From assembly GCF_933775445.1 (NCBI RefSeq), contig NC_065877.1:28520001-28584000 (forward strand): a DNA stretch of 64,000 nt, written 5' to 3'. Of this stretch, positions 10,739 through 23,249 are shown piece by piece. Under the pieces are notes generated by a model. That model made no database searches. It saw nothing but the letters and a program-made list of their open reading frames with translations, and was not told the DNA's origin. The stretch is from Argentina anserina. Taxonomy: Eukaryota > Streptophyta > Magnoliopsida > Rosales > Rosaceae. A program made the translations under genes and the position numbers. Within the stretch, counting starts at the first letter, position 1, and the number at the start of each line of letters is the position of its first letter.

Positions 10739-11812
10739 GTACATCATTCAGAAAGAAAAATCATCACTTCTCCTTAGCATTCAAGAGCCAAAACTCTACC
10801 AAAACACCACCATCAACTTTCCTCACAAATCAGCCAAGCCGTCCACCCTAAAACTATCATCATCTCCACCGAGTTTCACCTATTGCAGCCGTACCTCTAA
10901 GGTTCATACAACGTGTGATTCTCGCAACTCATCTCCATGGTTTCTTTTATTTTTGTTAATCTATAATTATTTGTCTATGAAGATTGTAAGTTGTTGTTTA
11001 TGTGGAAGTATTGGTTTTGTATTTGTTTTAGAATTTTCAGATTGTATTTGATATGTTTTTGAGACTATGTCGAATCTATGTTCTTATAATTATTAAAGTT
11101 TGTATTTCTATTATTGCGTTCTACTCTTTTTTTACTTGCTCTTAGATAATTTTCAGATATGTGCATACGAATTTAGTGCTTGAATGCAGTCCATAAGATT
11201 ATCTAAGTGCTATTTTCATCATCTATATTGACATAAATCGAATCATGCCCTAAGTAGGTTCGGTTTGTGTTAATTAAAGTGAGAACTTCTGGAAAGTTAC
11301 ATGTACCCCATGGTGAATGACGCCACCGTGAAGCATGTCTCTAAAAAGATTTAGTGCTTAAATATAATCTTGTTTGATTTCTAACCTAAGTGTTGTTAAA
11401 CTTGATTGCATGCAATTTAGGTGAGACCTAAGTCAACCTAAATGTCAATAGAAATCTTGCATGATTAGATGTTCCCCTAAGACTCTAATTGTATTTGTGT
11501 CTAGAAGTATGTAATCAGATTAATTAAAATGCATGATAGAACTAAATTTGTAATTATGTGGTGCATCGATGAATTTGGTTTAGTTTGATAAAGGGAAGTC
11601 GATCATGTAAATAGTAATTTAGGTTTTATTTTAGTAGTTAATAATCAATCTCAAACCCCCAATTATTTGTTAACACTAAAAGTTTAGAGTTCATTTTAAT
11701 TCTCCCGGTTGAACGATCACTGCTTATTCTATACTAACGATGACATTTTACAAGGTTAATTGTGTGACGCTCGCGCGTCCTACCATTATTCATATGTTTT
11801 TGTGCAAAACAA

Positions 11813-11824
11813 GCTCTGATACCA
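11813..11824 (-). promoter_or_regulatory. tRNA-Met primer binding site of the viral relic
   Basis: The minus strand reads TGGTATCAGAGC, complementary to the 3' end of initiator tRNA-Met, which caulimovirids and many retrotransposons use to prime minus-strand DNA. Its orientation matches the viral relic and not the LTR next to it. Confidence 0.75.
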
Positions 11825-11836
11825 GCTAGGGCGGAT

Positions 11837-12141
11837 CTAACTGATGCTCAGAAAATCAAGAAGTTTTTTGTCCTCTTGCAGAGTCTCTAATAGAATTCTT
11901 ATTTCTTTTTTGACAGAGTAGATATCTATTTGGATCTGGAAAATAATATCCCAGTATTCTGAAATATTTTTACCAAGCTCCAATCTAAAGTTTTTTAGTT
12001 TTCTTAATTTCTCTTTTTCTTTTTGTAACTCTTTATATACTAATTTCCACTCTACAGTATAGTCTAATCTGGTATAAACTGCACTAATAATTTCAGATAA
12101 AAAATAATTATTTACCTTCGAGTATAGAGGTTAGATTTTAG
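11837..12141 (-). pseudogene. Coiled-coil-like ORF fragment ending just before the viral primer site
   Basis: An uninterrupted frame of about 100 codons (minus) reads for example YTVEWKLVYKELQKEKEKL and later QEDKKLLDFLSIS, then TAG at 11837-11839, only 12 bases before the primer site. It lacks an ATG and is preceded by an in-frame stop, so it is a fragment. Lys/Glu-rich heptad-like composition suggests a coiled coil. It could be the end of another viral ORF from the circular genome; I do not recognise it. Confidence 0.45.
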
Positions 12142-13892
12142 CTGCATAATGTCAAAATAAACAAACTCAAATATGGGCCCACTACGCTCCATCATGTAAA
12201 ATAATTATTTAACAGTGTTAACTTTTTCATACACTAAAGTTATATTAAAGTCCAAACTTGAGATACCATTTTGATATTTGTGGAACTTGAGACCAAAATA
12301 CATATAATTGAAAAGGTGAGACACCATCTATACAATTCTTCCCCCAACATGAGCTATAGAGAAAATTAGTGATAAACTCATTCTTCAAGTCCATTTTCCA
12401 GATAAACCCACACCCAAAACATATATCAACATTCATTATATGTTATTTTTTATAATTAATGTAATTAAATTATTTAATCAAGTTCACTTTTTTTCCCTTC
12501 ATGGAAAATATCTCCATAATTATAGTTCTTACAATTAACCTACTGAATAATAGTTACGTACCTATTCCATAGGAGAAAACAAAAACAAAACAGAACCATG
12601 TTCAATCCTCACACATTGTTGCCTAACACACAAGTACAACAACTAATTTCCTAGGTAAAATACACATAACCAGTAGATTCAACTCAACAACAAATCACAT
12701 ATACCTATTTAACAGAACTCAAATTTGAGTCATACCATATAGCACAGGAACCTCATAACAACAAACACCACAAACATGGACAACTCATACAATTGGAAAA
12801 TTAATACCTACTAAGCAGATAAAAAAAACAAACCAGAATAAACAGATGCAAAAGTTGTCGACAAAACAACGTCACTAACCAATTGAGTGATCCATTTTTA
12901 TATCACTGATATCATGAATAAAGGTGGAGAAGTCCCCCTACTTAATTAGGTTCATATGAGGAGATTACATAACCTCAAGATCTCTCTATATTGATTTTTA
13001 TTGCTCTAATCATATTATTCATATATAAGCATGAAATCAATATCAAATGCTACAATCAAGGACTAGAAATTGAATTTAGTTTACTCATTCATAATTAGGT
13101 TTGTAAAAAATGGCAGATGTTTCAATCATGCAAAACATATCGTTTTTGGGTTTTATGATTTGTGCTTGGTGAGTGGCACATCTAGTAAATACCATAAAAA
13201 TAAAGTTAAGTTATTCAAGTCCAAAATCTTTTTTTAAAAGAAAAAAATCAAGCTAATAAATAGGTTAGGTGTAATTTTAGAGGTGGGTCTAATATAATAT
13301 TAGTCTAAATTTGGGGGTGTATATCTCAATCCCCCTAAGCTATAGACACTTGTGAATGATCCAGTTTACAGAAAAGCAACCTTGTATGCAAGCCCACTAC
13401 CTAAATTCTCTCTCCCTCATTCAACCAACACAATCGAGAATCAAAACCTCTACTCATGGATACCATCATCAGGACCATTATGTTAATAAATTGTTCTCCT
13501 TGTTATCTGCAAAGAATTTCTGAAGATTGATATAGACAGAATCATATCGCAATTTCAAGAAACTACATAATGCACAACCATATATAACTCTTTACATCAT
13601 ATTACATACCAATGTAGTTTTTTTTCTCTTTCGAAAAGCACACATACAACAAAAGATGCTCAACCTAATATTTACACGAGCCAATACATATACTATACAA
13701 TTTCAAGATATCAAACCACTATATATATAAGTAAGAAGTATTCATCTACCAGCATCCCAATACAGGCCATGTAAGCATCTCAAGTTTTCTTGCTTGCGGA
13801 AAGCTAGTTGATGCTGGACTTCTGCTAACATAGTAATCCCCAAGTAACCCTTGAAGCTAAATAATAGTCTTGCCTGTCCATTCTATGCTTCA
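12142..13892. other. Intergenic stretch and 3' flank of the Pumilio gene
   Basis: 12142-13500 is AT-rich with no supported gene; single-frame ORFs here are short and low in information. From about 13600 to 13892 the minus strand should be the 3'UTR of the Pumilio gene (its stop codon is at 13893-13895). Confidence 0.5.
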
Positions 13893-16800
13893 TCAGGCAT
13901 CAGCTATCGTGTTCTGGCTATCTGCATGTCAGAAGGTAAATAAACCATTAGCATCCACTATCCAGGTATCACTATCAAGCAATGTGTATTTTGTTGTGGC
14001 CATAAAGTTGTCACGGGCAGATGCTTTGTTTCAATAGATCGAATGAAGAAACATATGACTAGTGCATTTAAAAAGTTCATAAATTGAAAATAATAAAACA
14101 CTGCACCTTCACCAGATAGTTGTTCAAATCGAACAACTATGTGCTTTCCATAGGTATATTTTTTAAGGGCGTCAAGATGAACTTTAATCAGACTCAGAAG
14201 TATCGTCCGCTGCTTATCGTTGCTTGTTTCAAGAACCTTCTGGATCACATAATTTGCAAATTGATCCTTCATCATTGGCTAGAAAATAAAACAACAGGAC
14301 TTGGTTAGCAGATAACAATTAATAATTAACTAGTATCATGCAGCATTAGATATGCACATTGAATCAGAACGTTGCAAAGTATGGTATTTCAAATCTTTAA
14401 TACTGTTGCTATTGAGATAGGAGGGTATCTCTACAGATGAGTTAAAAGTTCATCTTATCAAGGAAATAAGGTTGTTTGTCCAACTTTGAGAGGATTTCTC
14501 TTCAGTTTTAACTAATTGGTAATGGCCTAGCTTGGGTTGTTTGGCAATTTTAATACAGACGGCTTCCAAGATATTTTTTTTGCAATAGTTCATTTGATAT
14601 GTTCCTAGCTTGCATTTCAGATTCAATTGAGAACTAAATTGGCCATCTTCATAGATTGACATGCAAGGCCATTTCTGTTCAGATTGATATATTGACTATA
14701 TATAGCCGCATAACGTTCATTCAAATGTGCATCAAATATCAGAAATTGAAAATACCATCATTAAAAGATCAAAACCTGAAGCATATTCGCTCGCAAAAGT
14801 ATGTAAAAGCAAGATGTTAACACCCTCCGTGAGTGCATGCATGAATGTTTCATCAATCAGCATATCATGATGTCAGGAGTGAAACATGCAGCTATTGAAA
14901 AGCTAATACATATGCTATGAATGCCTGACCGTATTTAAAAGTACTTGCGAAAATAAAAAAATGAAAGCAGTCCATATTTGGTTTGCTTGATTTATCTAAA
15001 CTGATTTAAACCTGACTTAAAACATTTGAGCTCTTACCAATAGATTATCATTTTCCTCCAGTTGTCCAATAATTTCGTCAATCATAAGCTCCTGCTCAGC
15101 AACATCACCATGCTCTAAACACTTTTCAATAACATTTGATGCATATTTATGCTGACTCAACTGCACAATTTTCCCGACCAACTTGCTGATAATATGGCTT
15201 ATTTCATGGGGTTTTCCCCTTTCCAGAACATGCTGCATATATAAGCAGTGAAACGACCCAGTAAGGACTAACCCAAAGAGTAAGGACAACGAGTACTTTT
15301 GGATGAAAGGGTAATTCCTTGCAACAACAAACGTTTCCTAAATTCTTTGCCAAAAGAATGCTTAAGACCACAGCACCATCAGTCTACACTACATATGCAC
15401 TGGAGATACAAAACACATGTACTAAACTTTATTTGATGCAGATCTGATTCCACTGTAAGTATAACTACTGAAATAAATAGGGTCTCTTTATCTATAGAAA
15501 TAGCAAAGTTCAAGTCTAGGAATAATACATGTAACAGCTATATGTTAGTTCAAGCACAAATGCATGTCCAACCAGAAATCCTACTCCATGAGTCCATTAT
15601 ATAGGATTTATATTATGTATACATCATTTACCAAGAACCAAACATCAAGATACAATATTTTAAACAGGAAGAAACACAAACTACTATAGTAATGTTGCGT
15701 AGATCAGGGAAGCAACAAAGAGCAGAAAGTAAGAAATCCAACCTGGGTGACATAATTGCCATACTGGTTTTGAGCAAGAACAAATGCAGATTCCAAGATC
15801 TCATCTATAACACATTGACCTTGAAGCTTATCTGAACAATGCTCCAAAACTCTCTGGCACAAAAAGAAAAATTGACTGATAAGCGACATATCTAACTTGA
15901 GGCTTTAGAACAAGAATGGTGAGGTCTTACCTGTATGACACGGCAACCATATGGATGAGTAGAAAGTGTGGCAACTTGGCCTTGGAAAGAAGATATGACG
16001 AATTCAATTTTTTCTGCAGGTATGCATTCTATACACTTCTGTATCACATGGTTTCCATTCTGATCACGTACACATTTTATAATATGTCCATCAAGCTCAT
16101 GCACAAGCTCTGTTTTCTGATCAACCTCAATCACTTCAAGAGCCTATAAACATTCAGTGTGGAATCAAGATTTAAATATTCATCACCCAAAAGTAGTATG
16201 TTTTACTGAACTTCAAAGTAAAAATTTACTATGAACAACAGCAGGATCTAACATACCTTCTGGATCACACGACAACCATACATCTGCAAACTTAAAGGCA
16301 ACATCTGTCCACTGAGTTGACCTGCAAGCTCCTTTTTCTGATCAGGAGTCCCATACTCAAAAAACTGTAACACAGAAACAAGAAGAATATTTTATGCCAT
16401 TTATGCACCATTAACTGAGCACACAAGTCCGGGAATATGACATAAAGGGCAAGCCGCAGGTGAAACAAACTAGCAATAATTAAACTAGATACTAAAAGTT
16501 ACATACCTTTTGAATAACATAATTCCCAAATACATCAGTCATTAATCGTGAAGCATGTGGAAGAACCTCTCTGAAAACAGATGCCTTGTCGTCGCCACTG
16601 CAGTTTTCGAGCTTCTGCTGAATGAATCGACTCCCATGTTGATCCATACTGAGATTGGAATTAAGATATATTCTTCATATGGTGTTACCTCACTTACATT
16701 GTATACATGCAAGAAAAAACAAACTCAGTATAGATCAATACCTGAATTCAGCAATGCGCCCTGCTATATCAGAGAGTTCAAATTTACGGGCATTACTGGA

Positions 16801-19105
16801 TTTCAGTTCTTCAAGAAAGGAGTACCTTTTGGAGTCCTCAAAGTTGTTAAAGCTTCTATGTCCTTGCCACCCAGTATATAGTCCACCATTCCTAATCGAT
16901 CCTTGAGGATACCTCAATTCATTTTGCTGACCATGGTGATGTGTTCTGCCTACTGGAGATGATGGTGGTAAAGGACTGCCAAGAGGTGAGGCTGGAATTC
17001 TCATGCCACCCATGTTAGAAGGACTACCATAATAACCACTGCCATTGGATCCCATTTTTCTTAAACTTGGAATGCCTACTGACCCATTAGTTGGAGATTG
17101 AAATTTCTGGTCACCGGCATATGCAGTCACATTTGATTGGCCTCCAATAATACCCCTCGGACTTAAATGACCATACTGAAATGAAGCACCATATGAATCA
17201 TCCAAGGGACGTGGATAGTATTGCATATGTAAAGGATCAAGAAAAGGTTGCTGGAGCATTGGCCCATGCTGCCCATATAACTTGCTTAGGTGATGCAAAT
17301 CACCTTCATGGGGAACTCTCTCTCCTGCTGAAACACCTGCAGCTCGACCATCTAAGCTTTGACCCAAAGTAGCATCAAAAGGAGGAAAGGAACCATGAGA
17401 ATCGTACGCAGCCATATATGGGGGGATAAATGTAGAACCCAAAGCATATCCACTGACACCATATTGTGCGGAATATATAAAGGACGGCTGAAAATTGTGA
17501 TAGAAAGCATTTCCTGAAGTCATATACCCTGATGTTGTAGCATATAAGGGAGGTGTGAACCCATGTGATTGCAGTGATGGCTGTACCTCAATGGAAGAGA
17601 ACTTTGGATAGCCATGGTGATCCATTTTACTTTGCCAATGATTCATACCTTGTGAAACTACTTGGTTCTGAGCAGCCTGAAGTTGATATGGCATGCCTTG
17701 TTGTGTAGACAACTGCTGTTGTAGCACCCCTGACCCATAATAATGTTTCTCATGTTGATTGTTAATGTTTATATCAGTAGCAGATGCTCTCATTCCAGAC
17801 CTGGTGAGGGAAATATCATGGGCTCCACCAATAGATCCACTACCCCCCACCCTGGTAACCTGCTTAATACTTGATTCATCATCATGTATGTTCCCTATCT
17901 CATTGGGATGTACTGCCCGAGGAGAAGTGGCATTCAAGGAACTTTTCTCTGGATATATGCCGGTAGAGCCCGAATTCGACTCTCGCAATTGTGGCATATT
18001 AGGAGAAGAAGCATTTGGTGAAAATGAATTTACATCACCATCAACCTGATCATCTGTTGCAATACTTGATGAGACAGATTGATTATACACAGGAGATGAA
18101 GTTCGGGGGAAGTCTTCCTAAATACCAACAAAGAGAAAAACATGAAATTATGGTGGCATAATAATAAACCTCATAAACCACTTACTGGCCAATTTGTCAT
18201 TAAATGGGCAATAACATGTAACACAATAACGATCAATGAACTCTGAATTTAGCACTGCATATCAATCATAATTTTAATCCACACCCTACAAACTGATAAC
18301 AAATTTAGTGCAGAACTTATACTTAACAAACAGCAGGACTGCAGGAGTGGACAGGCTTCTTATCACTCCTTAGTAGAACACAAGTTACATTTCTAGAAAT
18401 TCTAATGGTATGGTTTCAGCTGAGTCCACAAACAAAATACTCAAATTAACAAAGTCTTGAACAATTGTGGGCATACAAATGATTTGCATATGAAAAATAT
18501 ATATTATACCTGTATGCGATCCAGTAAACTCTTATTATGGCTTGCCAAAGATAGAGTGCTCTTCACCTCCATTTCTGTACTATGTACTGCCAAATTATCT
18601 GAAGCTTGCCTGGACGAACTAGTCTCATCGAGCTCCTCCTTGTGGGTGGAAAGAGAACCTTGAGAGACATGGAAGGATCCGTTGCCACTGTCGTCGGAAG
18701 AAGTCAATCTCCAATTGGTGCTGGAACTAACAACATTGCGTGGAGGAGGCCTTACATTCAAGTTCGTATTAGCAAATCAGTACAAATAAGCTGGTCATAA
18801 TATATTTCCTGAGACTGAACTCTTTACCTTAAATTAGTCGAGTTTGTCTGCATACTGGAGTTTTGTTGACTTAAAAGGTCATCGATAGCATAAAAGGAAC
18901 CCTCCATACTCGGGGGAGTACTACCACTTCGATTAGGTACGGCTTCAGCTATATCTCTCTGATTTATGTGGCTGTTCGAGAGGAAGCCCATTTCCTCTGC
19001 TGCCCTACTTTTCAAAGGAGATCTAAATGTTGCAGTCTCCCTTGATCTATGCCAATTTTCACTGTTACAGTTTTCCACCATTCTCACGAGGCCCTCTGTT
19101 GCCAT
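13893..19105 (-). CDS. Pumilio (PUF) RNA-binding protein, APUM1-6 type, ten coding exons
   Basis: Coding exons on the minus strand: 19105-18828, 18750-18510, 18117-16742, 16648-16507, 16364-16257, 16143-15931, 15853-15743, 15232-15038, 14278-14107, 13921-13893. All junctions are GT-AG, keep frame, and total 2865 nt (954 aa). The N-terminus ([18 protein letters not shown], then [20 protein letters not shown]) is that of plant Pumilio proteins related to Arabidopsis APUM5/6. The long third exon encodes a Gly/Ser/Tyr/Gln-rich disordered region. The C-terminal third has eight PUF repeats with base-reading residues SRxxQ, NYxxQ, CRxxQ, NHxxQ, CRxxQ, NYxxQ, SNxxE, NYxxQ. By the known PUF code these read UGUAUAUA, so it should bind such 3'UTR sites and repress or destabilise cytoplasmic mRNAs. 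The target is inferred. Confidence 0.93.
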
Positions 19106-20340
19106 TCTCCCTAAAAGATACTAAATTATCAAATGTTGCCTTCACAAACTTTTAGGCTTTTAGCCAGTACATCTAAGCCATGTTAATCCTATGCTCCATT
19201 CGAAAATCCACAACTCTCAGCCACAGTTTAATCCAAGAAGTGTAAAACACACAAAACCAGAAGTTCCAAGATTTCCTTCACCACAGGAATAAAACTACTA
19301 GCTAATAGATGGTAATTACATACATATTAGGCTTCATTCTACATCTAGTACTAATTTTGAAAAACATCAAGGTGTAAGGCGGTAAGTAACGACTAGAGGA
19401 AGCCGATCAAACATATACAGTTAGAAGTTTCGTAAAAGAAGGAAATTGTCTGTTAAACATTCCTTCTGTTAGAAAGACGAAAATTTACAGCGAAAACCAC
19501 TGCTTACACTTCAGATTCAAATATGGTGTACTCGCTCCGACTTAAAAGTTGTATCCATTGTACTACACTACTACCTATAAATCACAAATTCTGTTTAAAA
19601 TAGCTTCAACTGCCTATATCAACCATAGTATATACCCGATCGCATTTGATCATATATGACAATACTAGCTGCTCATCCAGCATCCCCTGTTTTCCCATGA
19701 ATCTGATTTAAACGCTAACAAAGTACGCACTCTGTTACGCATTTCTTTCTACATACATAATTATATCCCATCCCATATACCAAAATCAAATCACTTTCCT
19801 TAAAAGTAACCCTTACATTCACAATCACTTGAAACAAAACCTATAAATGGTCATCGATTCACCTCAAACTGAATTTCAAAAAAGAAAAAAGACCATAACC
19901 CATTATCCCTATGATCATAGATTCCCTCTATACATAAAATTCGAACAATAATCACAAATTTACAAACACAACAATCCCAATACAAAACAACACAAAAAGT
20001 AACAAAATGCGCATAAGCTAATCCACAAGTAGATATAAACTTGCACACGATCAAGAAAAAACAAGGCTATATACACTACTGCAGCTGAGACTAAGAATGA
20101 AGCAACAAGAATTGAAATGGCTCACCAGGAAATGACAGCAATCCTTGAAAGGCTGGAACTTGGAAAGAACAGAACACAAGGCCCAAGTCTTTTGGAAGGT
20201 CAGGAAGAGCTATGAAGTAGCAAGTAGAGGGGTTTACGAAGACAAAACGAAGTCTTGCAAAGAAGTGCTTGAGACTTGGGAGGAGAAACAGAGATTCTTT
20301 CCATGAAAAGTACAAGAATGTTGCTTGCAAAACAGTCTCA
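19106..20340 (-). other. 5'UTR and 5'UTR intron of the Pumilio gene
   Basis: Just upstream of the ATG the minus strand reads CTTTTAG|GGAGAATGG, giving an acceptor with five UTR bases (19106-19110). A good donor, TCCTG|GTGAGC, stands at 20125, so a 1.0 kb intron (19111-20125) would split the leader. The first UTR exon would be about 20126 to 20330. This predicted intron holds no coding signal. Confidence 0.6.
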
Positions 20341-20356
20341 GTGACCAGGGTTTGGA

Positions 20357-20366
20357 GCTTTATATA
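20357..20366 (-). promoter_or_regulatory. TATA box of the Pumilio gene
   Basis: The minus strand reads TATATAAAGC, about 30 bases upstream of the expected start near 20330 and of the UTR exon. A second weaker AT-run lies next to it. Confidence 0.5.
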
Positions 20367-20399
20367 TTATAAAGTTTTGTTCTTTAACAAATCATATGT

Positions 20400-22370
20400 T
20401 ATAAAGAGTTTTTATTCTTGTTACATGTGTAAAATGACATAATAACATCACCATTGACGGAATTTTGCATATTGGTGCGTATGTGGAGGGGTAGTATTGT
20501 CTATTAGTGGGGACAGCTGCTCTTTCAAGGTTTGCCCAAAGAAAGGTCTCAAACACGTGGCTTCCTAGCAATTGTTGACATTGGTCTGGTTCTTTGGTCT
20601 TAACTCTTTAAGGGTGTGTTTGGATGTACTTGAATATGTGTGGTCAATGTGTCCCCCCAAAATTTATGGAGAGTTTCTAGAAATTGGACTGAAGTCTCTT
20701 GAGAAGTTTCATACCCTTTTCATTAACCAAAAAAAAAAAAAGTTCCATACCCTTTCTCTTGAGTTTCATCAGAATTGCCTATCTATAAGTACCTGGCAGC
20801 ATTGATATTACATGTTCATATGAAATTATATTCTTATGTGTACTATTAGTTTCCACGCACAAATAGTTAATGAGTGCAATACTAGTAAAAAAAAGTCTAC
20901 TTTTACGGCTAAGTTTGTAGACAAATTAATTCCGAAGTTTGTATAATAAAACATCTACTGCAAGTTACCAAATTCGAACACACATGTCTAATAAATTTAT
21001 AATTTTCACCTTATGTTTATTTGTGTCTTCATATAAATTTAACTTAAGGTGAAAATCATGAATTTATTTTATAATTGAAGAAAATATTAGAAAACGTTTG
21101 CCCTATGAGTATTTTTTCTAATATTTTCTTCAATTATCTAATAAATTTATGATTTTCACCTTAAGTTAAATTTATATAAAGACACAAAGAAACAATGGAA
21201 ATGATTTTGTCAAGTAAAAACATTCATATCTTTTAAAAATATATTGAAAACAATAAAAAAAGAAATACTAAAGAAAATAAAAAGAAAACATTGATATAAG
21301 GACATTTTGGTAAATACATATTTTTATGAGGATATTTAACGGTCACCTCATCATTTTAACAGATGAATTGACGGAGTGGATTATCTAAATTTAAAGTTAC
21401 AAATTCGATCACTATATAGATGTTATTAAAACTTCACTGACTAAATGAATAACCGACCAAAAATACAAGGACTAAACATACGTTTGTCCTTATTTATATG
21501 TATCCATATTCTTGAAATTATGAACGACTGAGATATGGAGATATAGAATTCTAATGGAGTTAGCCATGTAAGAGAAAGTTTTGCCCAGAAAAACTAAATC
21601 ATTTAGAAAGTAATGAAGAATTTTATCGATATATGTGTATATAAAAGGGCAAGAAAATGGTGCCTTGAGGCGGCCGCTGCTATGTTGATCATCATGTAAG
21701 ACCAGTTGCGTACAAAGGAATCCTATGTTGGAGTATTATTGGGCAATTTGGGGGCCGTTTTCTTATTGGAATGGATCCTTTCATGATCAATAGCACTATT
21801 AGTACTAAATTACTAATGCAGATGATACAGTTCTTAATCACTACAAATGCCGTTTTATAGAACTCAAACAGAATAACTGGAGGTGCCTAGGTGAGTATAG
21901 AGGTTGTTTACGCAAGTACTTCCTCAATAGATGTGGAACTGGTTTTAATCCTTCTTCTGGATTTGACTAAAGAAGAATTGCATGGTGGAACCGTGGAAGT
22001 GTGAAATTAGAACGCCAAACTTTTAGGCAATATTACTACAAAATCGATGCAAAGAAGGAAGATGATTTACCACCTGCCCCGCTAGGTATTGACACGAATA
22101 ATGAAGATATCTTGTATGTCCAAGGATATCCGACTCGAGACATTTTCAGGTGCAAGGTTAGTAGTACTAGTGTTTTCAAGCGTCGCCGGTGCAGCGGACC
22201 ATGAAAATCCCCGCATGTTCAAACTTAGGTGAGATGACGGAAAGGTGACTGCCCAGGCATTGTGGCGGCGTTTTTTTTCATAAGGCAAAGATCAAGGCGA
22301 AGAGCGAAGGTTGAAGACGAAGGAATATTCCTTTTATTATCGAAAAACGGCTGTCGTTTGTTATGTCATA
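20400..22370. other. Intergenic stretch with a long hairpin
   Basis: AT-rich non-coding DNA. It contains the 21015-21193 hairpin listed separately. Near 21840-22200 short plus-strand frames read RNNWRCLGEYRGCLRK and DIFRCK, possibly a broken gene fragment, but I cannot identify a family. Confidence 0.4.
21015..21193. repeat. Long inverted repeat, 80-bp arms, 19-bp loop (MITE-like hairpin)
   Basis: Arms 21015-21094 and 21114-21193 match at about 75 of 80 positions. Part of the arm (ctaataaatttat.attttcacctta) also occurs as a third, direct copy at about 20988-21013. The structure fits a MITE or a hairpin small-RNA precursor. Confidence 0.85.
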
Positions 22371-23209
22371 CACACGTGAAACTAAAGAATAAATATACAC
22401 AATTTCCTCGATATTTTCGCGAAAATTTCCATTTTTCGACATATGAATATATTTGTTACATACCAAGCATTTTTCGATGGAAATTTTTTAAATTTCCCGA
22501 TATTTAGCGATATATCCGGAACTTTCGAAATTTCTCGATATTTTCATAATATTGTCACGTAGCAGGTCAACTTCAAAAAAAATAAAAACTCACTGGTTAG
22601 GAGAATCAAACCTCTGATCCATCTTTTTGCAAGCACAAAGTTATAATCAACTATATTACACCAACTTATTGTTATATATGACTCCTTTTATTATATATTG
22701 CATTCCATGTCTCAACATTCATCTAAAATTGAAATAAAACCGAACTACTTGTTGAGCGAAATCGAACCCCTTTGTTATAAGAGGAAGCAATGATGGATAT
22801 TACCATTATGGGGGAAAGTCAACATGCCTTATCCACCACATTTATTCTCTAATGAGATGCAATCAAGTGAAAACATATGAACACAATCTAATGCACAATC
22901 TTCACAAAGCTATGGTTATGGTCAAAGTCAAGAAATGCTTAATCCAAAGGAACTACCGGTACTACAACCCACAATTAATCACCCACGACCCATATGGTTA
23001 GCATATAAGTCAATATATGCAAAATTAGAAAATGGAGGTATCATTTAATGACTATTCTTTACAATATACTCAAGATTTTACTCAAAGACATGATGAAGAT
23101 AATGAAAATTTTGTACCTCATAGATCTTTTATGTGGTTTTAAATCACTCATGTAATTTCATATTTAATGTATTATATGTAAATAAAGTCTGACGAGCTAG
23201 TCTCCCTTT

Positions 23210-23249
<40 letters not shown>

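Larger units (their letters stand above)
9979..11806 (+). mobile_element. Probable solo LTR, 1.83 kb, inserted in the viral leader
   Basis: The segment begins TGTTGAAAAACAC and ends TTTTTGTGCA, i.e. TG...CA. It is flanked on both sides by AAACA (9974-9978 and 11807-11811), a 5-bp target duplication as made by LTR retrotransposon integrase. It carries a plus-strand TATA box (CTATAAATAG near 10729-10738) and 132-bp tandem repeats upstream of it, and no coding domain, so it fits one long LTR left by recombination. Removing it rejoins the viral primer site to the viral leader. The family (Ty3 or Ty1) is not determined. Confidence 0.65.
2000..12141 (-). mobile_element. Decayed endogenous caulimovirid (pararetrovirus), interrupted by a solo LTR
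   Basis: Read on the minus strand from 12.1 kb leftward, the segment shows an open coiled-coil-like frame, a tRNA-Met primer site, a short leader, and then in order movement-protein-like, coat-protein-like (with a CX2CX4HX4C knuckle), aspartic protease, reverse transcriptase and RNase H homology, ending with a TATA-type promoter near 2140. This MP-CP-PR-RT-RH order in one polyprotein is known for petuviruses and for the endogenous florendoviruses of flowering plants; the genus is my inference. No integrase domain was recognised. Stops and frameshifts break every domain, and there are three tandem duplications. It is a fossil copy with no intact gene. Neither outer boundary shows an obvious target duplication, so the limits are approximate. 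Confidence 0.8.

Noticed and set aside
2000..12141. Reading the viral relic as a Ty3/gypsy retrotransposon
   Set aside because: Movement-protein-like and coat-protein-like regions and the absence of an integrase or flanking LTR pair fit a caulimovirid better; the only LTR-like segment inside is in opposite orientation with its own target duplication.
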